Shown here one piece after another: positions 48,605 through 58,401 of a stretch of 64,000 bases of DNA. A model generated the notes under the pieces. That model was not told the origin of the DNA. It did no database searches and saw nothing but the letters and a program-made list of their open reading frames with translations. The translations under genes were made by a program, and so were the position numbers. Position 1 is the first letter of the stretch; each line of letters starts with the position of its first letter. This stretch comes from Saccharomonospora marina XMU15 (GTDB lineage: Bacteria; Actinomycetota; Actinomycetes; Mycobacteriales; Pseudonocardiaceae): NCBI RefSeq assembly GCF_000244955.1, contig NZ_CM001439.1, positions 3,390,385 to 3,454,384 of the forward strand, written 5' to 3'.

Positions 48605-49144
48605 ATGCAGACCTTCCTGCCCTACCCGGACTTCGCGGCCTCCGCTGCCGTACTGGACGCGCGCAGGCTCGGCAAGCAGCGGGTGGAGGCGCTGCAGGTG
48701 CTGCGGGCGTTGACGGTGCCTGGGCACGGCTGGCGGCATCATCCGGCGGTGCGGATGTGGGCCGGCTACGAGGAAGCACTCACCCGGTACGGCCTGACGA
48801 TGTGTGCGCGCTGGACCGAGGGCGGGCGCGCCGACACCTGTGCGGCCAAACTGGTGGCCGACCTCGCCCGCACCCGGGGCCACGCGAAGGTACGCGGGCA
48901 GCGGGAACTGGCCGAAGCGGGGGAACTGCCGCCGTGGTTGGGCGATCCCGAGTTGCACCGAAGTCACCGTTCCGCGCTGCTGCGCAAGGATCCGGACCAC
49001 TACGGCGGGCTGTTCGACGATGTCCCGCCCGACCTGCCGTACGTCTGGCCGCCGTCGGATCGGGCGGGGCCGGGAGAGGTCGCGCCGAACCGCGACCGGC
49101 CGCCGTCGCCGCCCCGGTCGGCTCCCCGGCGGCGCAGCCGGTAG
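48605..49144 (+). CDS. MSMEG_6728-like protein (pyrimidine dimer DNA glycosylase fold)
   Basis: 179 residues. MQTFLPYPDFAASAAVLDAR, RRLGKQRVEALQVLRAL, HPAVRMWAGYEEALTRYG and a C-terminal HRSHRSALLRKDPDHYGGLF are the family pattern (endonuclease V/pyrimidine dimer glycosylase-like). A DNA repair role is plausible beside light-exposed pigment genes but unproven. The last 48 codons overlap antiparallel with the Rieske gene (49000-49144); the final 25-30 residues are a Pro/Arg-rich tail. Confidence 0.8.
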   Translation: MQTFLPYPDFAASAAVLDARRLGKQRVEALQVLRALTVPGHGWRHHPAVRMWAGYEEALTRYGLTMCARWTEGGRADTCAAKLVADLARTRGHAKVRGQRELAEAGELPPWLGDPELHRSHRSALLRKDPDHYGGLFDDVPPDLPYVWPPSDRAGPGEVAPNRDRPPSPPRSAPRRRSR

Positions 49145-50130
49145 CGCCGCTCGGCGTAGGCCAGGTCGTCACGCCACAGCCTGCTCGCCGCGCGTCGCAT
49201 CGCGGGTCGCAGCAGCGGCGCGAGCCTGCGTGCCACGGCGAACCCGGGTCGGGGCGAACTCGCCACGGTGGCCTCCAGCACGGCGGTGCGGGGCAACCCG
49301 TCCGGCCCGATACCCACCGGTGTCGCGTGGGTCTCCACCACGCTGCCCTCACCTTCGCCCGCCACGATGCGCATCACCACGGTGCGCGGCTCGGGGCAGC
49401 TGAACTCGGCACGCACGGCCACGCCCAAGCGGGGGCCGACACGGAAGGTGACGTCCACGAGGAACCTGTCGTCCCCGTCGGCGGCAGTGGCCCCCGGCGC
49501 GCGCACCACGCTCAACCGCGTGAACGAGTACGGGTGGAACCAGGCGCCGTGCCACGGGTCCAGCCGGTTGGCGACCACGTCGAACGGCTCGCACACCCCC
49601 TCCAGCCGGGTGACGGCCGACAGCGCCCCTGCAGCGGCGGGACGCTGCGGCAGCACCGGTTTCGGTGTCGGCGACTCGCCTCCCTCGGCGTCCAGCCGCA
49701 CCCACGACAGCACCCCGTCGTCGTAGGCGGGCAACGGCCGCCAGCCGGGTCTGCCGTCCGGCGGGAGGGCCAGACCGTGCCAGCGGCACACCACCTCCCC
49801 GCACACCACGCGACCCTCGGCCAGCGGCGCACCCAGGTGCGGGCAGGCACCGGGACCGACCACCACAGCGCCGTCCTCGTCGCGCCAGGCCACCAGTTCC
49901 CGGCCCGCCACCGTGGTGCCGAACGGGCGGTCGCGCCGGACGAGTCGGCTGTCGGCGAAGGCGAACCAGTTGCCGGACGGCCGCGCGCCCGCGCGCCGTG
50001 CCGCCGCATCGATCAGCGCGGGACTGGCCTGGTGCACCGTCGGTTCCTGAGTGGACCACGGCGTCCGCGGCAGCGGTTGCACCGGCCAGTGCCGCGGCCA
50101 GCGCCCAGTTCGCGATCCGCCGTCAGCCAC
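49000..50130 (-). CDS. Rieske [2Fe-2S] oxygenase-like protein (DUF5914-like)
   Basis: 376 residues from GTG 50130, with GGAGG 5 bases before it. The Rieske site is PGACPHLGAPLAEGRVVCG then VVCRWHGLALPPDG (Cys-x-His and Cys-x2-His). The C-terminal part (ANRLDPWHGAWFHPYSFTRL) resembles a ring-hydroxylase-type domain. Such proteins occur near actinobacterial carotenoid genes, so a carotenoid-modifying oxygenase is a reasonable guess. The 45-residue Gly/Ser/Arg tail is antisense to the end of the 48605 gene. GTG 50136 is an alternative start. Confidence 0.8.
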   Translation of the reverse strand: MADGGSRTGRWPRHWPVQPLPRTPWSTQEPTVHQASPALIDAAARRAGARPSGNWFAFADSRLVRRDRPFGTTVAGRELVAWRDEDGAVVVGPGACPHLGAPLAEGRVVCGEVVCRWHGLALPPDGRPGWRPLPAYDDGVLSWVRLDAEGGESPTPKPVLPQRPAAAGALSAVTRLEGVCEPFDVVANRLDPWHGAWFHPYSFTRLSVVRAPGATAADGDDRFLVDVTFRVGPRLGVAVRAEFSCPEPRTVVMRIVAGEGEGSVVETHATPVGIGPDGLPRTAVLEATVASSPRPGFAVARRLAPLLRPAMRRAASRLWRDDLAYAERRYRLRRRGADRGGDGGRSRFGATSPGPARSDGGQTYGRSGGTSSNSPP

Positions 50131-50234
50131 ACTCACCTCCAGGGTCGCGATTGTTTAGCCGCAGGCGGGCGCCGCTAAACACCGCCGACACCCGTCTCGT
50201 GACCGCCCGCGACACCCGGGTACCGTCGGCGATC

Positions 50235-50675
50235 ATGCGGCAGATGTCCAAAACGGAGTGGTGGTCGTTCGCGAGCGAGGGCACCAGGACGGGCAAGCTG
50301 GCTGTGGTCCGCCCGGACGGCTCACCCCACGTCACCCCGATCTGGTTCGTGCTCGCCTGCGGGGCCGGCGGGGCCGACGAGTTCGTGTTCAACACCGGCG
50401 CGACCTCGGTCAAGGGCAGGTCGCTGCTCGCCGATCCCAGGGTGTCGATGGCGGTGGACGACCAGCGGCCGCCGTACTCCTACGTGCACTTCACCGGCGA
50501 GGCCCGCATCAGCGAGGACCTGGAGGAGATGCTGCACTGGGCCACCGTCATCGGCGGGCGGTACATGGGCGCCGAGCAGGCCGAGGCGTTCGGCAAGCGC
50601 AACGCGGTGCCTGGCGAGTACCTGGTGCGGGTGCGGATCACCAACGTGGTCGCCCACGCCGACCTCGCCGACTGA
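50235..50675 (+). CDS. PPOX-class F420-dependent oxidoreductase
   Basis: 146 residues, split-barrel flavin/deazaflavin fold. SEGTRTGKLAVVRPDGSPHV and TPIWFVLACGAGG are typical of F420H2-dependent enzymes, with a C-terminal YLVRVRITNVVAH. Reduces an unknown substrate with F420. ATG 50235 is preceded by TACCGT 8 bases upstream, so it may be leaderless. It converges on gpgS with a 13-base gap. Confidence 0.84.
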   Translation: MRQMSKTEWWSFASEGTRTGKLAVVRPDGSPHVTPIWFVLACGAGGADEFVFNTGATSVKGRSLLADPRVSMAVDDQRPPYSYVHFTGEARISEDLEEMLHWATVIGGRYMGAEQAEAFGKRNAVPGEYLVRVRITNVVAHADLAD

Positions 50676-50688
50676 CGGTCCCGCGAGG

Positions 50689-51780
50689 TCATCCCGTGCG
50701 CGCGGCGGCGGGCCGCACCGTCGACAGCGGCGGCCGCTGCCGCACGGTTAGGTCGGTGACGAGGAGTTCGCGATCGACGCCGTGGCCGTGGCCGCTGCCG
50801 CCCCTGCGGAACTGGGCGAGCAGCGGTGACGGCGGCTCGGCCGACAGCAGCCGCCCGTAGCCGTCCAGCCGGTCCATGATCGTCAGCATGATCTGGCCCG
50901 CCATCCTGCCCAGCGCCTGCGTGCTCTGGTGCCGGTGGGTCCGGATACCCAGGTCCACCTGTGCGAGCGCGTCGAGGCCACGGCACTCGAGCAGGTCGAT
51001 CAGATGGGCGACCTCGACCCCGTAGTGCGCGACGAACGGGATGGCCTCCAGCACCTCCCGCCTGCCCGCGTACTCGCCCGCCAGCGGCTGTACGAACCCG
51101 GCCAGCTGCGGCCAGTACATGTTCAGCAGCGGCCTGGCGACCAGTTCGGTGACCCGGCCACCGCCGTCGGCGTCGGCGCGACCCTCGGCGACGAGCGGAC
51201 GGTGGTAGAAACCTTTCACGTAGTCCACGTCGGCGTCGGTCAGCAGCGGGCCGAGCAGGCCGGTGACGTAGTCGGCGGTGAAGTCGAACAGGTCGCCGTC
51301 GACGAACACCACCAGGTCGCCGGTGGTGGCGGCGAGCCCCTTCCACAGCGCCTCCCCCTTGCCGGTCAGGCCGGGCAGTGGGGCCAGCACGGAGTCCTGC
51401 GCGACGACGGTGGCGCCCGCCCCGGCCGCCACGGCCGCCGTCGCGTCACGGGAGCGGGAGTCGACCACAACCACCTCGTCCACCAGCGCGTGGCGCTGCA
51501 CCAGCGACGCGCGGATGGTGCGCACGATCTCGCCGACCGTGGCCTCCTCGTCGCGGGCCGGGATCACCACACTGACCGTGCGCGCGCCCTTGGCGGCGAC
51601 CAGTTCGGCGGCCGTCCAGTCGTCGGCGCGCCAGGAGCGGCGCCGCAGCCAGCTTCGTACCCGCGCGGCCACGGCGACTTCGGTGAGTTCGGCAACTCCG
51701 GCGGTTTCGGCGAGTTCGGCGAGTTCGGCGAGTTCGGCACTGTCGGTGGTGCCCACCATGTCGTTGCCCGTCGTGTGCAC
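50689..51780 (-). CDS. gpgS: Glucosyl-3-phosphoglycerate synthase
   Basis: 363 residues, GT81/GT2 fold. UDP-sugar site TVSVVIPARDEEATVGEIV, metal motif VVFVDGDLFDF, and the acceptor region LAGEYAGRREVLEAIPFVAH with YGVEVAHLIDLL. It makes glucosyl-3-phosphoglycerate, the first committed intermediate of glucosylglycerate and methylglucose lipopolysaccharide. The N-terminal 40 residues are a repeat-rich extension (AELAELAELAETAGVAEL). GTG start has AAAGGGGG upstream. The second pathway enzyme is not adjacent. Confidence 0.9.
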   Translation of the reverse strand: MHTTGNDMVGTTDSAELAELAELAETAGVAELTEVAVAARVRSWLRRRSWRADDWTAAELVAAKGARTVSVVIPARDEEATVGEIVRTIRASLVQRHALVDEVVVVDSRSRDATAAVAAGAGATVVAQDSVLAPLPGLTGKGEALWKGLAATTGDLVVFVDGDLFDFTADYVTGLLGPLLTDADVDYVKGFYHRPLVAEGRADADGGGRVTELVARPLLNMYWPQLAGFVQPLAGEYAGRREVLEAIPFVAHYGVEVAHLIDLLECRGLDALAQVDLGIRTHRHQSTQALGRMAGQIMLTIMDRLDGYGRLLSAEPPSPLLAQFRRGGSGHGHGVDRELLVTDLTVRQRPPLSTVRPAAARTG

Positions 51781-51924
51781 GAGCGGCCCCCTTTCGTCGG
51801 TACGGCCAGTGCCACGAGGGTTGGCCGTACACGTTTCGGGCCGCCGCGCGGGCGTGCAACCGCTGCGTTACGGCTGCCGCGGCGAGCAGGGCGCGGGTTT
51901 AGCCGGGCGTTCACACCTCGCCGG

Positions 51925-52911
51925 TCAGGCGCCTTCCTCGAGCATCTCCGGGGTCACGGCCGACTCGGTGTCGGGCACCCCGAGCTCCTGTGCGCGCTTG
52001 TCGGCCATCGCCAGCAGCCGCCTGATCCGGCCCGCCACGGCGTCCTTGGTCATCGGCGGGTCGGAAAGCTGACCGAGTTCCTCCAGCGAGGCCTGCCGGT
52101 TGGTCAGCCGCAGCTTGCCCGCCGCGAGCAGGTGGTCGGGCGCGGTGTCGCCGAGGATGTCCATCGCGCGCTCCACCCTGGCGGCCGCGGCGACGGCGGC
52201 GCGCGCGGAGCGGCGCAGGTTGGCGTCGTCGAAGTTCGCCAGCCGGTTGGCCGTGGCCCGCACCTCGCGCCGCATCCGGCGTTCCTCCCATGCCAGCACG
52301 GTCTCGTGCGCCCCCAGTCGGGTCAGCAGCGCACCGATGGCGTCGCCGTCGCGCACCACGACCCGGTCGGCGCCGCGCACCTCCCTGGACTTGGCCTGGA
52401 TACCGAGCCTGCGAGCGGCGCCGACGAGCGCCAGCGCCGCCTCGGGGCCGGGGCAGGTGACCTCCAGCGCCGAGGACCGGCCCGGTTCGGTCAGCGAGCC
52501 GTGCGCGAGGAACGCGCCCCGCCACGCGGCCTCCGCGTCGCCGAGGCCACCGGACACCACGGCCGCGGGCAGCCCACGCACGGGCCTGCCGCGCTGGTCG
52601 ATCAACCCGGTCTGCCTCGCCAGGCCGTCACCGTCCTTGACCACCCGAACGACGTACCTGGTTCCCTTGCGCAGCCCGCCCGCGGTGATCACGTGCACGT
52701 CGGAGTGGTAGCCGTACAGCTCGTGGATCTCCTTGCGCAGCCTGCGCGCCACCGAGCCGGTGTCGAGCTCGGCCTCGACCACGACCCTGCCTCCGACGAT
52801 GTGCAGACCCCCCGCGAACCGCAGCATCGCCGAAACCTCCGACCGCCTCGGACTGAGCTTGGTGATCTCCAGCCTGCTCAGCTCGTCCTTGACCGCGGCG
52901 GTCATCGCCAT
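51925..52911 (-). CDS. whiA: WhiA, DNA-binding sporulation/cell-division regulator
   Basis: 328 residues. [19 protein letters not shown] opens the LAGLIDADG-like (degenerate homing endonuclease) domain with [15 protein letters not shown], and the C-terminal HTH contains [20 protein letters not shown]. In Streptomyces WhiA acts with WhiB to switch on sporulation genes. It overlaps yvcK by 10 bases, last gene of uvrC-rapZ-yvcK-whiA, a conserved order. Confidence 0.95.
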   Translation of the reverse strand: MAMTAAVKDELSRLEITKLSPRRSEVSAMLRFAGGLHIVGGRVVVEAELDTGSVARRLRKEIHELYGYHSDVHVITAGGLRKGTRYVVRVVKDGDGLARQTGLIDQRGRPVRGLPAAVVSGGLGDAEAAWRGAFLAHGSLTEPGRSSALEVTCPGPEAALALVGAARRLGIQAKSREVRGADRVVVRDGDAIGALLTRLGAHETVLAWEERRMRREVRATANRLANFDDANLRRSARAAVAAAARVERAMDILGDTAPDHLLAAGKLRLTNRQASLEELGQLSDPPMTKDAVAGRIRRLLAMADKRAQELGVPDTESAVTPEMLEEGA

Positions 52912-53882
52912 GTCAGCCCCTCCCTCTCGCTCTCGGTCAGGCCAAGAGCCTCTCGCACACAACCAGCAAGGGCATCCGGATCGTGCCTGTCGGCCACGCC
53001 CGAGGCAGCCACGGTAGCCAGATGCGCGCGCCCGCCCAGCGCGGCGGCCGCGCGCCGCAGCCGCGCCGGAGTGGGCACGGAGTCACGGTCGGCGATCACC
53101 GCGTCCACCTTGAGCCGGGGAGCGTGCTGGAAGAGTACGTCGAGGTGCCGTTCGGGTGAGAACCCAGCCGTCTCACCCGGCTGTGGGACAAGGTTGAGGA
53201 TGACGACCTTGGTCGCACTGGTACGCACCAGCGCGTCGTGCAACTCCGGAACCAGCAGATGCGGCAGCACACTGGTGAACCACGAACCGGGACCGAGGAA
53301 CACCGTGTCAGCCGACAACACGGCGTCGACGGCCTCGGCGCAGGCGGCGGGCGGCTGCCCGGGCCTGCCCGGGTTGCGCAGCGTGATGCGATGCACCTGG
53401 CCCGGCGTGCTCGCCACGGCCACCTGACCCCGGATGAGGCTCACCTCGCCGTTCTCCAGGCCGGTGACCTCGGCCTCGATCTCCAACGGCTCCACCGACA
53501 TCGGCAGCACTCGCCCCTCGATGCCGAGCAGCCTGCCCGCCTCGTCCAGCCCGGTGACCGGATCACCCAGCACCTCGAACAACCCGGCAAGCAGTAGGTT
53601 GCCCACCGCATGCCCGTTCAGCGCGCCGGTGCCGCCGAAGCGGTAGCGAAACACCTGCGCCCACAGGGTTTCGCCGTTGTTGTCGGCGAGCGCGTCGAGC
53701 GCCTGGCGAAGGTCGCCGGGCGGCAGCAGGCCGAGCTCGCGGCGCAGCCTGCCGGAGGAGCCCCCGTCGTCGGCGACGGTGACGACCGCGGTGATGTCGC
53801 GGGTCAGCCTGCGCAGCGCCGCCAGCGTCGCGTGCAGCCCGTGACCACCGCCGAGTGCGACGGCACGCATCCTCGTGTTCAC
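52902..53882 (-). CDS. yvcK: YvcK/CuvA-family gluconeogenesis and cell-wall factor
   Basis: 326 residues from GTG 53882 (GTGA overlap with rapZ), or ATG 53870. [40 protein letters not shown] and [19 protein letters not shown] are the CofD-like, UDP-sugar-binding family motifs. YvcK proteins bind UDP-GlcNAc and adjust carbon flow to cell wall synthesis; the mycobacterial version is called CuvA. The long open frame running into rapZ is a shadow. Confidence 0.92.
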   Translation of the reverse strand: MNTRMRAVALGGGHGLHATLAALRRLTRDITAVVTVADDGGSSGRLRRELGLLPPGDLRQALDALADNNGETLWAQVFRYRFGGTGALNGHAVGNLLLAGLFEVLGDPVTGLDEAGRLLGIEGRVLPMSVEPLEIEAEVTGLENGEVSLIRGQVAVASTPGQVHRITLRNPGRPGQPPAACAEAVDAVLSADTVFLGPGSWFTSVLPHLLVPELHDALVRTSATKVVILNLVPQPGETAGFSPERHLDVLFQHAPRLKVDAVIADRDSVPTPARLRRAAAALGGRAHLATVAASGVADRHDPDALAGCVREALGLTESEREGLTWR

Positions 53883-54766
53883 TCCCTGCCCAGGTCCCTG
53901 TGCACCACCTTCACCGCCATGCCGTCCTCTTTGGATAACCGTTTGGCGAGTTCCTCGGAGATCGCCACGCTGCGGTGCTTGCCTCCGGTGCAGCCGACCG
54001 CGAGCGTGAGGTAGCGCTTGCCCTCTCGTTTGTAACCCGCGCCGATGAGCCGCAGCAGCTCGTGGTAGCGCTCGAGGAAGTCCTCGGCACCCTCCTGCCC
54101 CAGCACGTAGTTGCGGACGTCGCCGTCGAGGCCGGTGTGGTCGCGCAGCTCCGGAATCCAGAACGGGTTCGGCAGGAACCGCACGTCCATCACCAGATCG
54201 GAGTCCATCGGCAGGCCGTACTTGTACCCGAACGACAGCACCGTGACCCTCGTCTGGGTGCTGGTTTCGGAGCCGAACGCGTCCTCGATCTTGGCACGCA
54301 GTTCGTGCACCGACAGCGCGGAGGTGTCGAGCACCAGATCGGCCTCCTCCCGCAGCGGCGCCAGCAGCGCCCGCTCGGCGGCGATACCGTCGGCCAGCCG
54401 ACCGTCGCCCTGCATCGGGTGGCCCCTGCGCACCTGGTCGAAACGGCGGATGAGTACCGCGTCGGTGGCCTCGAGGAACAACACCCTCGGCTTGTAGCCG
54501 CGCGTGTCGAGATCCTTGATGACCGAGGCCAGGTCGTCGGTGAAGGCACGCGAACGTACGTCCATCACCACGGCCACCTTGGTGATCGCCCCACTGGCCT
54601 GCGCGCCGAGTTCCACCATCGTGGAAATCAGTTCCGGCGGCAGGTTGTCCACCACGAACCAGCCGAGGTCCTCCAGGCACTTCGCGGCCGTGCTGCGGCC
54701 CGCGCCGGAAAGCCCGGTCACCACCGCGACCTCCATGCCGGAGGCCCTGGCGTCTTCGTCGGTCAC
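53879..54766 (-). CDS. rapZ: RapZ/YvcJ-family nucleotide-binding protein
   Basis: 295 residues. Walker A is [16 protein letters not shown], with Arg where Lys is usual (GxxGxGRS), followed by [11 protein letters not shown] and the C-terminal [20 protein letters not shown]. In Escherichia coli RapZ controls amino-sugar metabolism via small RNAs; in actinobacteria the function is less clear. Coupled to uvrC by GTGA and to yvcK by GTGA. Confidence 0.93.
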   Translation of the reverse strand: MTDEDARASGMEVAVVTGLSGAGRSTAAKCLEDLGWFVVDNLPPELISTMVELGAQASGAITKVAVVMDVRSRAFTDDLASVIKDLDTRGYKPRVLFLEATDAVLIRRFDQVRRGHPMQGDGRLADGIAAERALLAPLREEADLVLDTSALSVHELRAKIEDAFGSETSTQTRVTVLSFGYKYGLPMDSDLVMDVRFLPNPFWIPELRDHTGLDGDVRNYVLGQEGAEDFLERYHELLRLIGAGYKREGKRYLTLAVGCTGGKHRSVAISEELAKRLSKEDGMAVKVVHRDLGRE

Positions 54767-56760
54767 GTCTGCGACTCCCCTTCCGTCTCGGTGCCTTCCC
54801 CTGCGAGCGCGGCATGCACGGCCTGTGCCGTGCGCGTGCCGAACCCAGGCACCTGGGCGATCTCGTCCACACTCGCCTGCTTCAGCTTCTTCACCGAGCC
54901 GAAGTGCTTGACGAGCGCCGTCTTGCGTGCCTGCCCGAGGCCGGGTATTCCGTCCAGCACCGACGTCCGCATTCGCCTTGACCGCTTCTGGCGGTGGTAG
55001 CGGATCGCGAAGCGGTGTGCCTCGTCGCGTACCCGCTGCAGAAGGTACAGCGCGTCCGACGCCCTCGGCAGGATGGCCGCCTCGGGCTCACCCGGCAGCC
55101 ACACCTCCTCCAGCCGCTTGGCCAGCCCCACCACGGCCACGTCGGTGATGCCGAGTTCGGCCAGCACGTCGGCGGCCGCGGTGGCCTGCGGGCCCGCGCC
55201 GTCGACGACGAGCAGGTTCGGCGGGTAGGCGAACTTGCGTGGCCTGCCGGTCTCCGCGTCGATACCGGGCGCGCCTTCCCTTTCCCTGGCGCCCTCGGTG
55301 TGCCCGGTGCTCCCTGTGTTTTCGGTGTGCCCGGTGTTTTCGGCCAGGTAGCGGGCGAACCTGCGGCGCACCACCTCGGCGATCGCGGCCACATCCCCCT
55401 CGGTGGCCGCCTCCCGCAGCGCGAAGCGGCGATACTCGGACTTGCGCGCAACCCCGTCCTCGAACACGACCAGCGAGGCGACCACGTCGCTGCCGGAGAT
55501 GTGGCTGATGTCCACGCACTCGATGCGCAGTGGCGCGCTGTCCAGGCCCAGGTACTCCTGCAACTGGGCCAGCGCGGCGGAGCGGGCGGTCAGGTCACCC
55601 GCCCTGCGCAGCTTGTGCTGCGCGAAGGCCTCCTCCGCGTTGCGGGCCACGGTGTCGGCCAGCGCCCGCTTGTCGCCGCGCTGCGGCACCCGCAGCCGCA
55701 CCCGCGAGCCGCGCAGGCCGGAAAGCCACTCCGACAGCGCGTCGGCGTCGGGCGGCAGGCTCGGCACCAGCACCTCCCGCGGCACCGGGGAGCCACCGTC
55801 GGGTGCCTGTTCGGCCAGTTCGGTCTGCTCGGCGTAGAACTGCGAGAGGAACTGCTCCACCAGCGCGGGCACGTCCATCTCCTCGACCTTGTCGATCACC
55901 CAGCCCCGCTGGCCGCGGACACGGCCGCCCCTGACGTGGAAGACCTGCACCGCGGCCTCCAACTCGTCGTGGGCGAAGGCGATGACGTCGGCGTCGGTGC
56001 CGTCGCCGAGCACCACAGCCTGCTTCTCCATCGCCCTGCGCAGCGCGCCGAGGTCGTCGCGCAGCCGGGCGGCACGCTCGAACTCCAGCGACTCGGCCGC
56101 CTGCGCCATCTCCCGTTCCAGCCTGCGGATCATCACCTCGGTGCGGCCTGCGAGGAAGTCGCAGAAGTCCTCGACGATCTCGCGGTGGCGCTGCGCGGAG
56201 ACGTTGCCGACGCAGGGCGCCGAGCACTTGTCGATGTAGCCGAGCAGGCAGGGCCTGCCGATCTGGCCGTGCCTGCGGAACACGCCGGTGGAGCAGGTGC
56301 GGGCGGGAAACACCCGCAGCAGCAGGTCCAGCGTCTCGCGGATCGCCCACGCGTGGGCGTAGGGGCCGAAGTAGCGCACGCCCTTCTTGCGCGGACCGCG
56401 GTAGACGTGCAGCCGCGGGAACTCCTCGTGCAGCGTGACGGCGAGCACGGGGTAGGTCTTGTCGTCGCGGTAGCGGACGTTGAACCGGGGATCGAACTCC
56501 TTGATCCAGTTGTACTCCAGCTGGAGCGCCTCGACCTCGGTGGACACCACCGTCCACTCCACGCCCGCCGCCGTGGTGACCATCTGCCGGGTCCTGGGGT
56601 GCAGCCCCGCCAGATCGGCGAAGTAGGAGTTCAGCCTGCTTCGCAGGCTCTTGGCCTTGCCGACGTAGATGACCCGATGCCCGGCGTCGCGGAACTTGTA
56701 GACACCGGGGGCGTCGGGAATGCTGCCGGGCGAGGGCCGGTAGGTCGACGGGTCAGCCAC
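54763..56760 (-). CDS. uvrC: Excinuclease ABC subunit C
   Basis: 665 residues. N-terminal GIY-YIG nuclease ([20 protein letters not shown]), Cys-rich Fe-S region around [19 protein letters not shown] and [13 protein letters not shown] motif [19 protein letters not shown], RNase H-like C-nuclease with [13 protein letters not shown] and [12 protein letters not shown], and tandem HhH motifs at the end ([20 protein letters not shown]). It makes both incisions in nucleotide excision repair. A Thr/Gly/Glu repeat insert ([16 protein letters not shown]) lies between the two C-terminal nuclease motifs. Confidence 0.96.
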   Translation of the reverse strand: MADPSTYRPSPGSIPDAPGVYKFRDAGHRVIYVGKAKSLRSRLNSYFADLAGLHPRTRQMVTTAAGVEWTVVSTEVEALQLEYNWIKEFDPRFNVRYRDDKTYPVLAVTLHEEFPRLHVYRGPRKKGVRYFGPYAHAWAIRETLDLLLRVFPARTCSTGVFRRHGQIGRPCLLGYIDKCSAPCVGNVSAQRHREIVEDFCDFLAGRTEVMIRRLEREMAQAAESLEFERAARLRDDLGALRRAMEKQAVVLGDGTDADVIAFAHDELEAAVQVFHVRGGRVRGQRGWVIDKVEEMDVPALVEQFLSQFYAEQTELAEQAPDGGSPVPREVLVPSLPPDADALSEWLSGLRGSRVRLRVPQRGDKRALADTVARNAEEAFAQHKLRRAGDLTARSAALAQLQEYLGLDSAPLRIECVDISHISGSDVVASLVVFEDGVARKSEYRRFALREAATEGDVAAIAEVVRRRFARYLAENTGHTENTGSTGHTEGAREREGAPGIDAETGRPRKFAYPPNLLVVDGAGPQATAAADVLAELGITDVAVVGLAKRLEEVWLPGEPEAAILPRASDALYLLQRVRDEAHRFAIRYHRQKRSRRMRTSVLDGIPGLGQARKTALVKHFGSVKKLKQASVDEIAQVPGFGTRTAQAVHAALAGEGTETEGESQT

Positions 56761-56857
56761 GCTCCCAGCCTATGGCGGCCGCCCGACATCGCGGGAAGTG
56801 CCTCCGCGCGGCACGCGCCGGTGCCCGCACGCGGCAGCGCTGCCGAGGCCGCGCTGC

Positions 56858-57541
56858 TCAGTCCGGCAGTGCGAGCAGGTCGGTGACCACCTCGTCGACT
56901 CGCTCGGCCGTCACGTGCGGTGGTTCCGCGATCGCGGGAAGGCCGCCTTCCAATCGGGTGGCGAAGCCCGTGAGCAGGCCTGCCCGTGCCGCGCCGCTGG
57001 TGTCCCACGAGTGCACGGCAACGAGCGCGGTGGCCTCGGGCCGGGTCCCGGTTCGCTCGCACGCCCAGTGGTAGGCGCGGGCCGGTGGCTTGAACATGCC
57101 GATCTCGCGCGTCGACAGCACCCGCACCACCCGGTCGCCGCGGCCCTCCCTTTCCAGTGCCTGTTCCAGCACGGCGGCGGAACCGTGGGTGAAGCCGTAG
57201 GCCGGGACACCGGCTTCGGCGAGCAGGTCCAGCGCGCGGCGACCGTCCGGTTGCAGCGGCAGCTGCGTGAAGCCGTCCAGCACGTACTCGATCTGCCCCG
57301 CGCTCAGCGTGTGCCCGGAGGTGAGCGCGAGCTGCGCGGCGGCCAGTTCCCGAAACGGCGGCGCCTCTCCCGACAGTGTGTACGCCATCCCGTCCCGCAG
57401 CGTCCTGGCGAAGAACAGCTCGAGTTCGTGCCCCGGTCTGCCCACCTCGACGAGGCGCTCACGCAGCGGTTCCAACCGCACCGTCGTCTCGAGTACGTCG
57501 AACAGGACGGCTCGCGGCTTCCTCGCTTTCGCGCGCGTCAT
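56858..57541 (-). CDS. HAD-superfamily hydrolase (haloacid dehalogenase type II-like)
   Basis: 227 residues from ATG 57541: TRAKARKPRAVLFDVLETTV. The nucleophile Asp is in FDVLETTV, motif II in YGFTHGSAAVLEQAL, motif III Lys in GMFKPPARAYHW, and acidic motif IV is around VAVHSWDTSGA. Substrate unknown; could be a phosphatase or 2-haloacid dehalogenase. It is divergent from xth, sharing the palindromic element at 57570-57590. The frame extends to 57589 but lies over that element. Confidence 0.82.
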   Translation of the reverse strand: MTRAKARKPRAVLFDVLETTVRLEPLRERLVEVGRPGHELELFFARTLRDGMAYTLSGEAPPFRELAAAQLALTSGHTLSAGQIEYVLDGFTQLPLQPDGRRALDLLAEAGVPAYGFTHGSAAVLEQALEREGRGDRVVRVLSTREIGMFKPPARAYHWACERTGTRPEATALVAVHSWDTSGAARAGLLTGFATRLEGGLPAIAEPPHVTAERVDEVVTDLLALPD

Positions 57542-57569
57542 GGCCACAAGGGTACGCACGACAGCCGTG

Positions 57570-57590
57570 CCGTATAGGACGTTATACACA
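57570..57590. promoter_or_regulatory. Palindromic operator/promoter candidate, GTATA-N6-TATAC (second copy)
   Basis: GTATA at 57572-57576 and TATAC at 57583-57587. It lies 22 bases before the xth ATG and 28 before the HAD-gene ATG, so it could regulate both. It matches the 1730-1750 site over 21 bases with one difference in the spacer. Confidence 0.55.
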
Positions 57591-57612
57591 GCGCGTGTGG
57601 GATTCTCGGCGC

Positions 57613-58401
57613 ATGCGGATCGCCACCTGGAACGTCAACTCCGTCACCGCGCGGCTGCCCCGGCTGCTGTCGTGGTTGTCCTCGGCCGAGCCCGACGTGG
57701 TGTGCCTGCAGGAACTGAAGTGCGACGAGGCGGCGTTTCCCAGCCGGGAGGTCGGCGAACTGGGCTACGACGTCGCCTGCAACGGCGGCGGCCGGTGGAA
57801 CGGCGTCGCGGTGCTCTCCCGCGTCGGCCTCGGCGACATCACCACCGGCCTGGCCGACGAACCCGGCTTCGAGGGCGAGACCCAGCGCAGGGCCATCGGC
57901 GTCACCTGCGCGGGTGTCCGGCTGTGGTCGGTGTACGTGCCCAACGGCCGCGAGGTGGGCCACCCGCACTACACCTACAAACTGCGCTGGCTGGAGGCAC
58001 TGCACGCGACGGTGCTCGCCGAGCGCGACCCCGGCAGGCCTTTCGCGGTCCTCGGCGACTTCAACATCGCACCGACCGACGACGACGTCTGGGACATCAC
58101 CGCCTTCGCCGGCTCCACGCACGTCACCGATCCCGAACGCAAGGCGCTCACCATGCTGGCCGAGGCGGGGCTCACCGACCTCGTGCCGCGCGCGCTCAAG
58201 TACGAACGCCCCTACACCTACTGGGACTACCGGCAACTGGCGTTTCCGAAGAACCGCGGCATGCGCATCGACCTCGTCTACGCCAACGCGGCGTTCGCGG
58301 ACGCCGTCACCGACGCCTACGTCGACCGTGAGGCGCGCAAGGGCAAGGGCGCCTCCGACCACGCGCCCGTGGTGGTGGACCTCGACATCTCAGCGCGCTA
58401 G
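57613..58401 (+). CDS. xth: Exodeoxyribonuclease III
   Basis: 262 residues. Start MRIATWNVNSVTARLPRLL; catalytic Glu in VVCLQELKCDEAAFP, VLGDFNIAPTDDDVWD with Asp/Asn, and the final His in KGASDHAPVVVDLD. AP endonuclease and 3'-5' exonuclease of base excision repair. Longer in-frame starts run upstream through the palindrome and are rejected. Its last 12 bases overlap the end of the convergent LysR gene. Confidence 0.94.
   Translation: MRIATWNVNSVTARLPRLLSWLSSAEPDVVCLQELKCDEAAFPSREVGELGYDVACNGGGRWNGVAVLSRVGLGDITTGLADEPGFEGETQRRAIGVTCAGVRLWSVYVPNGREVGHPHYTYKLRWLEALHATVLAERDPGRPFAVLGDFNIAPTDDDVWDITAFAGSTHVTDPERKALTMLAEAGLTDLVPRALKYERPYTYWDYRQLAFPKNRGMRIDLVYANAAFADAVTDAYVDREARKGKGASDHAPVVVDLDISAR

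Noticed and set aside
46799-49000. A 733-codon open frame on the minus strand opposite crtU
   Set aside because: Shadow of the crtT/crtU coding strand; no domain, His/Arg/Gln-rich.
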